64,000 bases of DNA from Streptomyces flavofungini (GTDB lineage Bacteria > Actinomycetota > Actinomycetes > Streptomycetales > Streptomycetaceae): positions 7,970,001 through 8,034,000 of the forward strand of contig NZ_CP128846.1 in assembly GCF_030388665.1 (NCBI RefSeq), read 5' to 3'. This document shows positions 18,809-26,338 of this stretch, one piece after another. A model generated the notes under the pieces. The model ran no database searches. It had not been told where the DNA came from and saw nothing but the letters and a program-made list of their open reading frames with translations. The stretch's first letter is position 1; each line of letters starts with the position of its first letter. Both the position numbers and the translations under genes were made by a program.

Positions 18809-19636
18809 TCACGCCAGCAGGTCGCCCTCGATGACTGTCACCGCGCGGCCGGTCAGGAGCGTGCGCTCGCCGCGGATCGCGGTGCGGACGAGGCCGGAGC
18901 GGGGCGAGGCCTGCAGGCCGGTCAGGTCGGTGCGGCCCAGGCGCCCGCTCCAGAACGGCGCGAGCGCGGTGTGCGCGCTGCCCGTCACCGGGTCCTCGTC
19001 GATCCCGACGCGCGGGAAGAAGCAGCGCGAGACGTAGTCGTACCCCCGGCCCGGGTCCTCGGCGGGCGCGGTCGCGATGACGCCGCGCTCGGAAGTCCGG
19101 GCGAGGCTCCGGTGGTCCGGCGTGAGGGTGCGGACCGCCTTCTCGTCGGCCAGTTCGACCAGCAGGTCGCCGAGGTGCGGGCCCGTGTCGTACGCGGCGA
19201 GCGGCCGTGCGCCCAGGGCCTCGACCGCGGCCTCGGACAGCTCGGCCGGGGTGAGCGGGGCCGTCGGGAAGTCGAGGGTGACGGTGCCGTCGGCGTGGGC
19301 GGTGGCGCGGAGCACGCCCGCGCGGGTGGCGAAGCGGACGGGGCCGGTGGCGGCGCCCGTGGCGTGCAGGACGTGGGCCGTGGCCAGCGTGGCGTGCCCG
19401 CACAGGGCGACCTCGGTGGCGGGCGTGAACCAGCGCAGCGCCCAGTCGGCCTCACCGCCCGCGGGCAGGGGGTGGGCGAAGGCCGTCTCGGCGTGATTGA
19501 CCTCCAGGGCCACGCGCTGGTGCCAGGCGTCGTCCCGGAACGCGTCGAGGAGGACGACCCCGGCGGGGTTGCCCGTGAACGGGCGGTCGGCGAAGGCGTC
19601 GACGATACGGATCCGCGTGCTCGGTGCTGTCGTCAT
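18809..19636 (-). CDS. PhzF family phenazine-biosynthesis-like isomerase/epimerase
   Basis: A 275-residue PhzF-fold protein. The N-terminal VDAFADRPFTGNPAGVV and NHAETAF (with the catalytic Glu of the family) and the C-terminal EDPVTGSAHTAL motif are all present, as is the GHATLATAHVL segment. Members isomerise or epimerise small acids; no phenazine genes are here so the substrate is unknown. GCCAA-type repeats lie directly upstream. Confidence 0.9.
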   Translation of the reverse strand: MTTAPSTRIRIVDAFADRPFTGNPAGVVLLDAFRDDAWHQRVALEVNHAETAFAHPLPAGGEADWALRWFTPATEVALCGHATLATAHVLHATGAATGPVRFATRAGVLRATAHADGTVTLDFPTAPLTPAELSEAAVEALGARPLAAYDTGPHLGDLLVELADEKAVRTLTPDHRSLARTSERGVIATAPAEDPGRGYDYVSRCFFPRVGIDEDPVTGSAHTALAPFWSGRLGRTDLTGLQASPRSGLVRTAIRGERTLLTGRAVTVIEGDLLA

Positions 19637-19645
19637 GGGACGACG

Positions 19646-20464
19646 TTAGAAGGCCAATCGTGCGTGTGGCCAAAGCCAATTCGCCGTGACTGGCCCTGAA
19701 CTGACGCCTGCCTCAGGGCGACAGCACCGCGCCGGAGTTCTGCAGGCTCGGGCGAGGGGCACCCCGCCGGCCCCGGATCCACGGCGTCCGCCTCGCCGGC
19801 GATCCGGGAGCGGTGCCGGACCGCCGGCACCGCTCCCGGCGCGCCCTGACCCTCGACGCGTGGAGCCGTACGAGCCGGTGCGATCAGGTGGGGTGGCAGC
19901 TGCTCTGGCGGCCCGCTCGATCTCCGCGCGCCGGGCTTGCCAGAAGGTCGCGTCGTGGTGGGGAGTCGCGTGCCGGGCTGTCGTGCCTGTCGACTCGTCG
20001 AGCTGTTCGCGCAGGATGTCGGCGTGTCCCGCGTGCCGGCTGGTCTCGGTGAGCATGTGGACCAGGACGTTGAACAGCTTCACTTCGGGGCGTGGCCACC
20101 AGGGCACGTGGCCGGGAGAGTCGAGGGCGAGGGCAGTGATCGTCGCGTCCGAGTGCTCCAGGGCGCGACGGTAACGGTCGACGATCTCGGCGCGCTTCTC
20201 GTGCTCGGTGGCCCACATGTCGGCACCGTGTTCCCCGTCGTCGTCCCACCGGGGCAGGGGCTCGGGGAACGGCCGGTCGAAGACCTCGCCGAAGTATCGG
20301 GACTCCAGGACCGACAGGTGCTTGACCAGACCGAGAAGGTTGGTGCCCGTCGCGGTCAGGGGACGGCGGACGTCGTATTCGCCGAGCCCGTCGAGCTTCC
20401 AGAGCATCGCCTCGCGCATCTCCCGGAGATCGGTGTGCAGGTACTCCTTCGCGAAGTCATCCAT
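19646..20464 (-). CDS. DinB-fold (DUF664) protein with unusual C-terminal extension
   Basis: A 272-residue frame from ATG 20464 (MDDFAKEYLHTDLREMREA). The first ~190 residues are a typical DinB/DUF664 four-helix metalloprotein, with conserved His in LVKHLSVLESRYF and ETSRHAGHADILREQL. Thiol-dependent functions (mycothiol/bacillithiol transferases) are known for the superfamily. After ~190 the sequence becomes Gly/Arg/Pro-rich and unlike the family (usual length 165-190), suggesting stop loss or a frameshift. The frame runs into the PhzF promoter region. Confidence 0.75.
   Translation of the reverse strand: MDDFAKEYLHTDLREMREAMLWKLDGLGEYDVRRPLTATGTNLLGLVKHLSVLESRYFGEVFDRPFPEPLPRWDDDGEHGADMWATEHEKRAEIVDRYRRALEHSDATITALALDSPGHVPWWPRPEVKLFNVLVHMLTETSRHAGHADILREQLDESTGTTARHATPHHDATFWQARRAEIERAARAAATPPDRTGSYGSTRRGSGRAGSGAGGPAPLPDRRRGGRRGSGAGGVPLARACRTPARCCRPEAGVSSGPVTANWLWPHARLAF
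19652..19680. promoter_or_regulatory. GGCCAA repeats upstream of PhzF gene
   Basis: GGCCAA at 19652 and 19668 and GCCAAT at 19675 (TTGGC on the PhzF strand, where they read ATTGGCT-TTGGCC-N10-TTGGCC). Directly repeated TTGGC half-sites resemble operators of MocR/GntR regulators, but no such gene is adjacent and the site overlaps the 3' end of the next gene. Confidence 0.35.
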
Positions 20465-20616
20465 CACGGCGCATGAGCCTCTCATGCGCCCTCGGGGGGG
20501 GGCTCAACCCACGGCCACGGCTGTCTGCGGTCCCGGCCCGGCCACCACTCGAAGCCGACGTGCCGCTCGGCCGTCGCTGTCCGATTCCGGCACGGGGGTT
20601 GTCGACCGAACAGTTC

Positions 20617-20626
20617 CGATATATCG
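20617..20626. promoter_or_regulatory. CGATATATCG palindrome, PadR operator candidate
   Basis: A perfect 10-bp AT-centred palindrome ~95 bp upstream of the PadR gene, followed by a CATCG half-site. ATATATCG-type boxes are usual targets of PadR repressors, so autoregulation is likely. Confidence 0.55.
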
Positions 20627-20645
20627 TTGAGGCATCGCGACGGGT

Positions 20646-20666
20646 CGACGATGTCACTGATCGTCG
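20646..20666. promoter_or_regulatory. Inverted repeat CGACGAT-N7-ATCGTCG upstream of PadR gene
   Basis: Perfect 7-bp arms separated by 7 bp, 54 bp before the PadR start. It could be a second operator or an mRNA hairpin. Confidence 0.5.
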
Positions 20667-20719
20667 ATGTCGCGGAAGGCTCGCCACGAGGGCGAGCCAC
20701 GACGAAAGGAATGATCGAT

Positions 20720-21337
20720 ATGCGTTCCCACGGTTTTGAGCACAAGCACGGTCATGGGCGCGGGCGCGGCCCGTACGGCCCCGGTCGCGAGGATCGGGGC
20801 GGGTTCGAGGGGCGGCGCGCGGCGTTCGGGCCGTTCGGGCCCGGGTTCGGTGGCCCTTGGGGCGGCGGGCGCGGTGGTCGGGGCGGGCCCAGGGGCAGGG
20901 CGCGGCGCGGAGATGTGCGGGCCTCGATCCTGGCCCTGCTGAAGGACCGGCCGATGCACGGTTACGAGATGATCCAGGAGATCGCCGAGCGCAGCGGCGG
21001 GGCGTGGAAGCCCAGCCCCGGCTCGGTCTACCCGACCCTCCAGCTCCTGGAGGACGAGGGGCTGATCGCCAGCGAGAGCGAGGGCGGCAAGAAGCTGTTC
21101 GCGCTCACCGACTCCGGCCGCGAAGCGGCGGACGAGGGACCCGACGCCCCCTGGGAGGAGGCCGGGCGCGGGGTCGACTTCGAGGCGCTCACCGAGGTCC
21201 GGCAGGCCGGGTTCGGCCTGATGGAGGCGTTCGGCCAGGTCTGGAAGACCGGCTCCAAGGAGCAGCGCGAGAAGGCGCTCACGGTCATCAACGACGCCCG
21301 CAAGAAGCTGTACCTGATCCTCGCCGATGAGGACTGA
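20720..21337 (+). CDS. PadR family transcriptional regulator
   Basis: A 205-residue regulator. ATG 20720 is preferred over ATG 20711 because AAAGGA lies 9 bp upstream of the former and abuts the latter. A His/Gly/Arg-rich low-complexity tail (~1-65, many GRGG) precedes the PadR winged helix (~68-150: SILALLKDRPMHGYEMIQEI, SPGSVYPTLQLLEDEGLI) and a C-terminal dimerisation helix region. No effector gene is adjacent; palindromes upstream suggest self-control. A strong terminator follows. Confidence 0.9.
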   Translation: MRSHGFEHKHGHGRGRGPYGPGREDRGGFEGRRAAFGPFGPGFGGPWGGGRGGRGGPRGRARRGDVRASILALLKDRPMHGYEMIQEIAERSGGAWKPSPGSVYPTLQLLEDEGLIASESEGGKKLFALTDSGREAADEGPDAPWEEAGRGVDFEALTEVRQAGFGLMEAFGQVWKTGSKEQREKALTVINDARKKLYLILADED

Positions 21338-21369
21338 GGCGGAGCGGGCTCATCGCCCGCACCGCTGGT

Positions 21370-21402
21370 GAGGCGCCCCGCGCGTGCTGCGCGGGGCGCC
21401 TC
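21370..21402. terminator. Bidirectional terminator, perfect 14-bp stem
   Basis: GAGGCGCCCCGCGC (21370-21383), loop GTGCT, then its exact complement to 21402. It sits between the convergent PadR and SRPBCC genes and can serve both. Confidence 0.9.
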
Positions 21403-21432
21403 GATGCCCATCGCGCCCCCGGCGCGCCAAGG

Positions 21433-21870
21433 TCAGGTCACCAGCGCTCCCAGCTTGCGGAGCGACTCGTTCATGGCCGCCGTCGCCGAGTCCTTGAGCT
21501 TGCCCGCCATGAGGCTCACCGCGGCGCCGGAGAACTCGCCGTTCGCGCGGATCGTCGTCGCCCCGCCGTCGGCTTCGAGCGTGTAGCGGGTGCTGACGTC
21601 GACGCCCATCGGGCCCTTGCCCTTGATCGCAAAGACGCGGGCCGTCTCCACCTCCACGATCGTCCAGGCGACCTCGGCCGGGAAGCCCATGAGCTTCATG
21701 TTCTCCGTGAAGGTGCCGCCCGCCTCAAGGGTCTCGGGGCCGCCCTTCGGGAAACTGGTGTGCGTGGAGTTCCACTGCGCGTACGAGGTGAAGTCCGTGA
21801 GCTGGGCCCAGACCTTCTCCGCCGGTGCCTCGATGTGTGCCTCCGCGCTGACTTCGGCCAATGCGACCAC
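21433..21870 (-). CDS. SRPBCC family protein (polyketide cyclase/START-like)
   Basis: A ~145-residue SRPBCC-fold protein (VSAEAHIEAPAEKVWAQLTD, then YAQWNSTHTSFPKG). The family binds hydrophobic ligands in a deep cavity; Rv0910-type members have been annotated as toxins, but nothing supports that here. GTG 21870 is closely preceded by GAAGGG; TTG 21861 (the MAEVSA start usual in homologues) has better spacing. An inverted repeat lies in its divergent promoter region. Confidence 0.85.
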   Translation of the reverse strand: MVALAEVSAEAHIEAPAEKVWAQLTDFTSYAQWNSTHTSFPKGGPETLEAGGTFTENMKLMGFPAEVAWTIVEVETARVFAIKGKGPMGVDVSTRYTLEADGGATTIRANGEFSGAAVSLMAGKLKDSATAAMNESLRKLGALVT

Positions 21871-21945
21871 CCCTTCTCGTCGGGTGCTGCGCCGGGCGCA
21901 GCCACGGTGTCGCGGAACGTATCCCCAGGCCTTGGAACAATCAAT

Positions 21946-21962
21946 ACTGACGTCCCGTCAGT
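21946..21962. promoter_or_regulatory. Inverted repeat ACTGACG-TCC-CGTCAGT, TetR-type operator
   Basis: Perfect 7-3-7 palindrome centred in the divergent region between the SRPBCC and methyltransferase genes, next to AT-rich CAATCAAT. The form is typical of TetR-family operators. No TetR gene is adjacent. Confidence 0.6.
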
Positions 21963-22016
21963 TCTGGTCGCCCGGGTAGGATCGACTTCTTTGTCCGGAC
22001 CGCAGGAAGGCTCTCG

Positions 22017-22793
22017 ATGCCCTGGTCAGCCCACTCCGCCGTCGTGACACGGCTGCGCGCCGCGGGCTGCGTGTTCGCGGAGGACGAGGCGGACCTGCTG
22101 CTCGCCGCAGCCGACGACCCGGACCAGCTGGACGCCATGGTGGCGCGCCGGGTGAGCGGGCTTCCGCTGGAACACGTCGTCGGGTGGGCCGAGTTCGCCG
22201 GGCTGCGCGTCGCCGTCGACCCGGGCGTCTTCGTGCCGCGCCGCCGCACCGAGTTCCTGGTCCGCGAGGCGGCCTCGCTCGCCGGACCCGGCGCCCTGGT
22301 CGTCGACCTGTGCTGCGGCTCGGGCGCGCTCGGCGCCGCGCTCGCCGCCGCCCTCGGGGGCGTCGAACTGCACGCCGCCGACATCGACCCGGCCGCCGTG
22401 GCCTGCGCCCGCCGCAATGTCGCCGCCGCCCTGGGGCACGTGCACGAGGGCGACCTCTACGAAGCGCTGCCCGGCCGCCTCCGGGGCCGTGTCGACGTAC
22501 TGCTCGCGAATGTCCCGTACGTCCCGACCGGCGAGGTCGCCCTGCTGCCCGCCGAGGCCCGCGAGCACGAGGCGCGGGTGGCCCTCGACGGGGGTGCGGA
22601 CGGCCTCGACGTGCTGCGGCGGGTGACCGCGGACGCGCCGCGGTGGCTGGCGCCGGGCGGGCGGCTCCTGTTCGAGACGAGTGAACGGCAGGTGCCGTCG
22701 GCGGTCGAGGCCGTCGGGGCGGCGGGGCTCGTGCCGGGAGTGGTCAGGGACGCGGAGCTCCACGCGACCGTGGTGGTGGGGGAGGCGGCGTAG
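22017..22793 (+). CDS. Putative protein N5-glutamine methyltransferase (PrmC/HemK-like)
   Basis: A 258-residue SAM methyltransferase. AGGAAGG lies 6 bp before ATG 22017. An N-terminal helical domain (~1-60) is followed by PRRRTEFLV, the SAM motif VVDLCCGSGALGAAL (~93-107), ADIDPAA, and NVPYVP (~163) in the place of the NPPY motif of PrmC. This Val substitution occurs in an actinobacterial subgroup. The substrate (release factor glutamine or another) is thus uncertain. Confidence 0.85.
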   Translation: MPWSAHSAVVTRLRAAGCVFAEDEADLLLAAADDPDQLDAMVARRVSGLPLEHVVGWAEFAGLRVAVDPGVFVPRRRTEFLVREAASLAGPGALVVDLCCGSGALGAALAAALGGVELHAADIDPAAVACARRNVAAALGHVHEGDLYEALPGRLRGRVDVLLANVPYVPTGEVALLPAEAREHEARVALDGGADGLDVLRRVTADAPRWLAPGGRLLFETSERQVPSAVEAVGAAGLVPGVVRDAELHATVVVGEAA

Positions 22794-22830
22794 GGCGCGG
22801 CGGCTCCCTGTTCGTACGGGGCGACCCGGC

Positions 22831-23019
22831 TCAGCCCACGCGCTGTATCACCGCCGCGTCGAAGAGGTCCAGGGCGCGCGGGAAGGGGCCCTCGTCGTGG
22901 CAGTGCCAGGCGTCCCAGAACAGGTCGGCGGGCAGCGCGTCCGCGGGCGCGTACACCCGGTACACGTACTGTCTGCCGTCGATGGCCAGGAGGGCGACCA
23001 TCCAGCACCTGCTTTCCAT
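22831..23019 (-). CDS. Small conserved hypothetical protein
   Basis: A 62-residue protein, MESRCWMVALLAIDGRQYVYRV then APADALPADLFWDAWHCHDEGP. ATG 23019 has AGAGG just upstream. Residues are of mixed, non-shadow composition (W, F, Y, H rich) and codon third positions are GC. Function unknown. It is divergent from the Clp-N gene. Confidence 0.6.
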   Translation of the reverse strand: MESRCWMVALLAIDGRQYVYRVYAPADALPADLFWDAWHCHDEGPFPRALDLFDAAVIQRVG

Positions 23020-23208
23020 GCCTCTGACAGACGAGCGCCGGTGTGTGACGGTTGCGCACCCGGCGTGAAGCAAGGCGGCGCGCGCCCCACCAGGGGAAAC
23101 AGTCAGATGTCATCCGTAAGGAGGACAACCTGTTCGGCCATCCCCAACCTGTGTCGGACGGAGAAATGCTTCCCGCCGCCGATGCCTCGGCCCTTGGAGG
23201 CTGATGGG

Positions 23209-23760
23209 GTGGGGGATGTGCAAAGCCGTTCCCCCCAGGGCGCCGAACCCGGCCCGAACCGAGCAGACATCGAATCCAGCCTGAGTGCGGCGCTGGCCTC
23301 GGTGGTGGCCGGCGCGCGCCGCCGGGCCGTGCGCGACGGGGACCGGCAGGTCGACACCGCCCATCTGCTGCACTCGCTCCTGGAGCAGGAGCCGCGTGTG
23401 CGGTCCGTCTTCGACGGCGGCCCGCAGATCGCGCGGCTGCTCGGCTATCTCGTCCAGCGCAGCATCGGCTACGGGCTGCAGTGGCAGGGCACCGTCGAGG
23501 ACTCCGGGGCCGTGCCACTGGTGGCGGCGGCCAAAGAAACGGTTCTCTCGCCCGCGGCCGCCGGTGCCATGGAAGCCGCGTCCGACCGCGCCGTGCTGCG
23601 CGGGCAGCCGCAGGCCGAGGGCGTCGACCTGCTCGCGGCCCTGGCCGCCGACACCGAGTGCCGGGCCGTCGAGGTGCTGCGGCGCGCGGGCGTGGACGTG
23701 GACGCGCTGCTGTCGCGGATCGAGAACGGGTGCGAGACGGGGTGCGAGTCCGGCTGGTGA
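23209..23760 (+). CDS. Clp N-domain (substrate-binding repeat) protein
   Basis: A 183-residue protein from GTG 23209 (GGAGG 8 bp upstream); ATG 23182 is an in-frame alternative. It has two ClpA/B N-terminal-type repeats (~20-85 and ~100-170): DTAHLLHSLLEQEPRVRSVF and GVDLLAALAADTECRAVEVL. There is no AAA+ ATPase domain, so it may be an adaptor or stand-alone peptide binder. Role inferred from domain only. Confidence 0.78.
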   Translation: MGDVQSRSPQGAEPGPNRADIESSLSAALASVVAGARRRAVRDGDRQVDTAHLLHSLLEQEPRVRSVFDGGPQIARLLGYLVQRSIGYGLQWQGTVEDSGAVPLVAAAKETVLSPAAAGAMEAASDRAVLRGQPQAEGVDLLAALAADTECRAVEVLRRAGVDVDALLSRIENGCETGCESGW

Positions 23761-23853
23761 GCCGGGGCGCCCGAAGCTCCCGCCGGTGTCCGCTGTCCGC
23801 CGGTTGAGACAGTGGTCAAAGAGGGTGACGGTCATGACGTCGCCTGTCATCAT

Positions 23854-24900
23854 GTGCCGGTGCTTGGGTCTGAGAAGTCGCACGGGAACCCGCCGGGCCG
23901 TGCGCGGGGGAACCCACGGGGGCGTGCCGAGCGCGGGCGGGGGCTCGGCCTCGGCCTCGCGCTCCTCTCGGCGTGCGCGTTCGGCGGCTCGGGCGTCGCG
24001 GCCAAGCCGCTGATCGAGGCAGGCCTCGACCCGCTGCACGTGGTGTGGCTGCGGGTGGCCGGTGCGGCCCTGGTGATGCTGCCGCTCGCCTGGCGCCACC
24101 GCACGCTGGTGCGGCAACGCCCCGCCCTGCTCGCGGGCTTCGGGCTCCTCGCCGTCGCCGGTGTGCAGGCCTGCTACTTCGCCTCGATCTCCCGCATCCC
24201 CGTCGGCGTGGCCCTGCTCGTCGAGTATCTGGCGCCCGCCCTCGTCCTCGGCTGGGTGCGCTTCGTGCAGCGCAGGCCCGTCACCAAGGCCGCGGCGTTC
24301 GGCGTGGTCCTCGCCGTGGGCGGCCTGGCCTGCGTCGTCGAGGTGTGGTCGGGCCTGAGCTTCGACACCGTCGGGCTGCTGCTCGCGCTCGGCGCCGCCT
24401 GCTGCCAGGTCGGCTACTTCGTCCTGTCCGACCAGGGCAGCGACGCGGGCGAGGCGGCACCCGACCCGCTCGGCGTCATCGCGTACGGGCTGCTGGTCGG
24501 CACGGCCGTGCTCACCGTCATCGCGCGCCCCTGGGGCATGGACTGGCAGGTGCTCGCCGGGAGCGCCGACATGGACGGCTCGGCGGTGCCCGCCTGGACC
24601 CTCATCGGCTGGATCGTGCTCGTCGCCACCGTCATCGCGTACGTCACCGGGATCGTGTCGGTGCGCACGCTCTCGCCGCAGGTCGCGGGCGTCGTGGCAT
24701 GCCTGGAGGCGGTCATAGCGACCGTGCTCGCCTGGGTCATGCTCGGCGAACGGCTCTCGGCTCCGCAGCTCGCAGGGGGCGCCATCGTCCTGGTGGGCGC
24801 GTTCATCGCCCAGTCGGCGACGCCCGCGAAGAAGGAGGGCTCCGCGGTGCGCGTCTCAGAGTCCGAAGAGGAGTTGTCACCGAGCGGCAGCGCCGCCTAG
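23854..24900 (+). CDS. EamA/DMT family transporter (exporter)
   Basis: A ~348-residue permease with ten hydrophobic helices in two EamA repeats (~35-165 and ~180-320). Motifs LVEYLAPALVLGWVRF and VVACLEAVIATVLAWVMLGE are typical of the RhtA-like amino-acid/metabolite exporters. The start is uncertain (GTG 23854 chosen; GTG 23812 and 23860 possible). Its last ~30 codons contain the promoter of the downstream leader peptide and second EamA gene, so the two are adjacent but separately controlled. Confidence 0.82.
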   Translation: MPVLGSEKSHGNPPGRARGNPRGRAERGRGLGLGLALLSACAFGGSGVAAKPLIEAGLDPLHVVWLRVAGAALVMLPLAWRHRTLVRQRPALLAGFGLLAVAGVQACYFASISRIPVGVALLVEYLAPALVLGWVRFVQRRPVTKAAAFGVVLAVGGLACVVEVWSGLSFDTVGLLLALGAACCQVGYFVLSDQGSDAGEAAPDPLGVIAYGLLVGTAVLTVIARPWGMDWQVLAGSADMDGSAVPAWTLIGWIVLVATVIAYVTGIVSVRTLSPQVAGVVACLEAVIATVLAWVMLGERLSAPQLAGGAIVLVGAFIAQSATPAKKEGSAVRVSESEEELSPSGSAA

Positions 24901-24903
24901 GGT
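24874..24903 (+). promoter_or_regulatory. Promoter TTGTCA-N18-TAGGGT inside the end of the first EamA gene
   Basis: -35 TTGTCA (24874-24879) and -10 TAGGGT (24898-24903) with an 18-bp spacer. The predicted start at ~24910 coincides with the ATG of a 13-codon leader ORF, so the message would be leaderless. Confidence 0.7.
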
Positions 24904-24910
24904 GGCGATC

Positions 24911-24952
24911 ATGCACGCACGAGCGCTCGTCCTTCCGCCTCCCGCCGCCTAG
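24911..24952 (+). CDS. Probable regulatory leader peptide (13 residues) for the second EamA exporter
   Basis: ATG CAC GCA CGA ... GCC TAG encodes MHARALVLPPPAA. It begins 7 bp after a -10 box and ends 24 bp before a GC-rich hairpin; the next gene starts 186 bp later. The run Leu-Val-Leu-Pro-Pro-Pro is noteworthy: Leu/Val codons are typical of branched-chain amino-acid leaders and Pro triplets slow ribosomes. A control role by attenuation is inferred from architecture only. Confidence 0.6.
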   Translation: MHARALVLPPPAA

Positions 24953-24976
24953 CGCGCGGGCCTCTCACGGATCACG

Positions 24977-24993
24977 CCCGGCCGTCGGCCGGG
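24977..24993 (+). terminator. Attenuator-like hairpin after the leader peptide
   Basis: CCCGGCC-GTC-GGCCGGG, perfect 7-bp stem with 3-nt loop. An alternative pairing CGGGC (24957-24961) with GCCCG (24976-24980) would disrupt it. A second hairpin with 9 bp and a 2-nt bulge follows at 25063-25086 (CACCC-ACAG / CTGT-AC-GGGTG). Confidence 0.55.
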
Positions 24994-25138
24994 TGGGCGG
25001 TGCTGCCCGCGGACGCCAGTCCAGGACCTGCGTCACCGGGCCTCCTCCCCGGCGTGCCCACGCACCCACAGCTCTCTGTACGGGTGCCGGTGCGCCCGTG
25101 ACGCGGTCTTCCTCCTGAACCTCTGCGGAGAATTCCAC

Positions 25139-26137
25139 GTGTCGAGCGTGTCAAGCATGTCGAACGCGTCCACCGCGTCGACCGATTCAACTGCCGTGTC
25201 CCGCCTCTCTGTCCGGCGCGGCCTCCTCTACCTGGGCATCGCCGGTGCCGCCTGGGGCACCGCCGGAGCCGCCGCGTCGCTGGTCTTCTCGGACAGTGAC
25301 ATGGGGCCCGTCGCCCTCTCCTTCTGGCGCTGCGCCGGAGGGTTCCTGCTCCTTCTCGGCGCACGGGTCGCGCGGCCGCGCCGGGGCGCGCGCTTCGGGG
25401 CCGTGCTGCCGCTCCGCCGCCGGGTGCTCCGGGTCACCGCCATCGGCGTGACCCTCGCCGTCTTCCAGACCGCCTACTTCGCCGCCGTCGAGGCCACCGG
25501 GCTCGCCGTCGGCACCGTCGTCACGCTCGGCGCGGGGCCCGTTCTCATCGCGCTCGGCGCCCGACTCGCCCTGGGTGAGCGGCTCGGATTCGGGGGCGGC
25601 TGCGCGGTGGGCGGCGCGCTCGCCGGACTCGTCGTGCTGTTCGTCGGCGGCGGGGACGCGGCGGTCCGCCCCTGGGGTGTCGCCTTCGCCCTGGTGTCGG
25701 CTGCCGGGTACGCCGTCATGACGCTGCTGACCCGGTGGTGGGGACGCGACGGCGGGACGGACTCCTCCGGCGACACGACGATGTGGGCCTTCGCCGTCGT
25801 GTCCGTGTGCCTGCTGCCGCTCGCCGCCGCCGAGGGCCTCGTGCCGCACACGGCCGAACCCGCGCGCGTGCTGGCCTGCTTGTTCTACATCGCCGCGGTG
25901 CCGACGGCTCTCGCGTACGCGCTGTACTTCGCCGGGGCCGCCGTCGTCCGGTCCGCGACCGTCTCCGTGATCATGCTTCTGGAGCCGGTGAGCGCGGCCG
26001 CCATCGCCGTCGCCCTGCTCGGCGAGGAACTGAACACGGCGACCGTCGTGGGCACGCTGCTCATGCTGGCGGCGGTCACGGGGCTCGCCGGGGCCGAGGC
26101 ACGAGGCGCCTCGCGGGGGCAGAGGGAGGGGGCGTGA
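25139..26137 (+). CDS. EamA/DMT family transporter behind a leader peptide
   Basis: A 332-residue permease with ten helices in two EamA repeats (~25-160, ~175-310), e.g. [37 protein letters not shown] region and [24 protein letters not shown] 25139 follows CGGAGAATTCCAC. Probably exports amino acids or related metabolites. The 238-bp leader upstream carries its own promoter, a short ORF and two hairpins, implying attenuation by substrate or translation status. Confidence 0.87.
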   Translation: MSSVSSMSNASTASTDSTAVSRLSVRRGLLYLGIAGAAWGTAGAAASLVFSDSDMGPVALSFWRCAGGFLLLLGARVARPRRGARFGAVLPLRRRVLRVTAIGVTLAVFQTAYFAAVEATGLAVGTVVTLGAGPVLIALGARLALGERLGFGGGCAVGGALAGLVVLFVGGGDAAVRPWGVAFALVSAAGYAVMTLLTRWWGRDGGTDSSGDTTMWAFAVVSVCLLPLAAAEGLVPHTAEPARVLACLFYIAAVPTALAYALYFAGAAVVRSATVSVIMLLEPVSAAAIAVALLGEELNTATVVGTLLMLAAVTGLAGAEARGASRGQREGA

Positions 26138-26338
26138 CGGGATAGGGGAGGCGGACGGGGCGTGCCGCGCGGGGGCGTGCCGCCTGGCGGCCGCCCCGTC
26201 GGCCCGCGCCCCCGCGAGCCCCACCCTCGCCCGCGAGCCCCGCCCCCGGCTCGCCCGCGCGAGCTCCGTCCCTCGCCCGGGCGAGCCCCCGCCTCCGCCC
26301 GCGCCCCGCCCGCCTTCGCTTCTCCCGCCCGGCCCCGG
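26138..26338. repeat. CpG-rich intergenic region with CTCGCCCGCGAGC repeats
   Basis: A 200-bp convergent space of almost pure G/C with several CGCGAGCCCC/CTCGCCC variants and a perfect 14-bp palindrome CTCGCCCGGGCGAG at 26272-26285. No gene seen. Probably terminates both flanking genes. Confidence 0.5.

Noticed and set aside
21433..21870. Toxin of a toxin-antitoxin pair (Rv0910-like SRPBCC)
   Set aside because: No antitoxin gene is adjacent; a general SRPBCC ligand-binding protein is the safer call.
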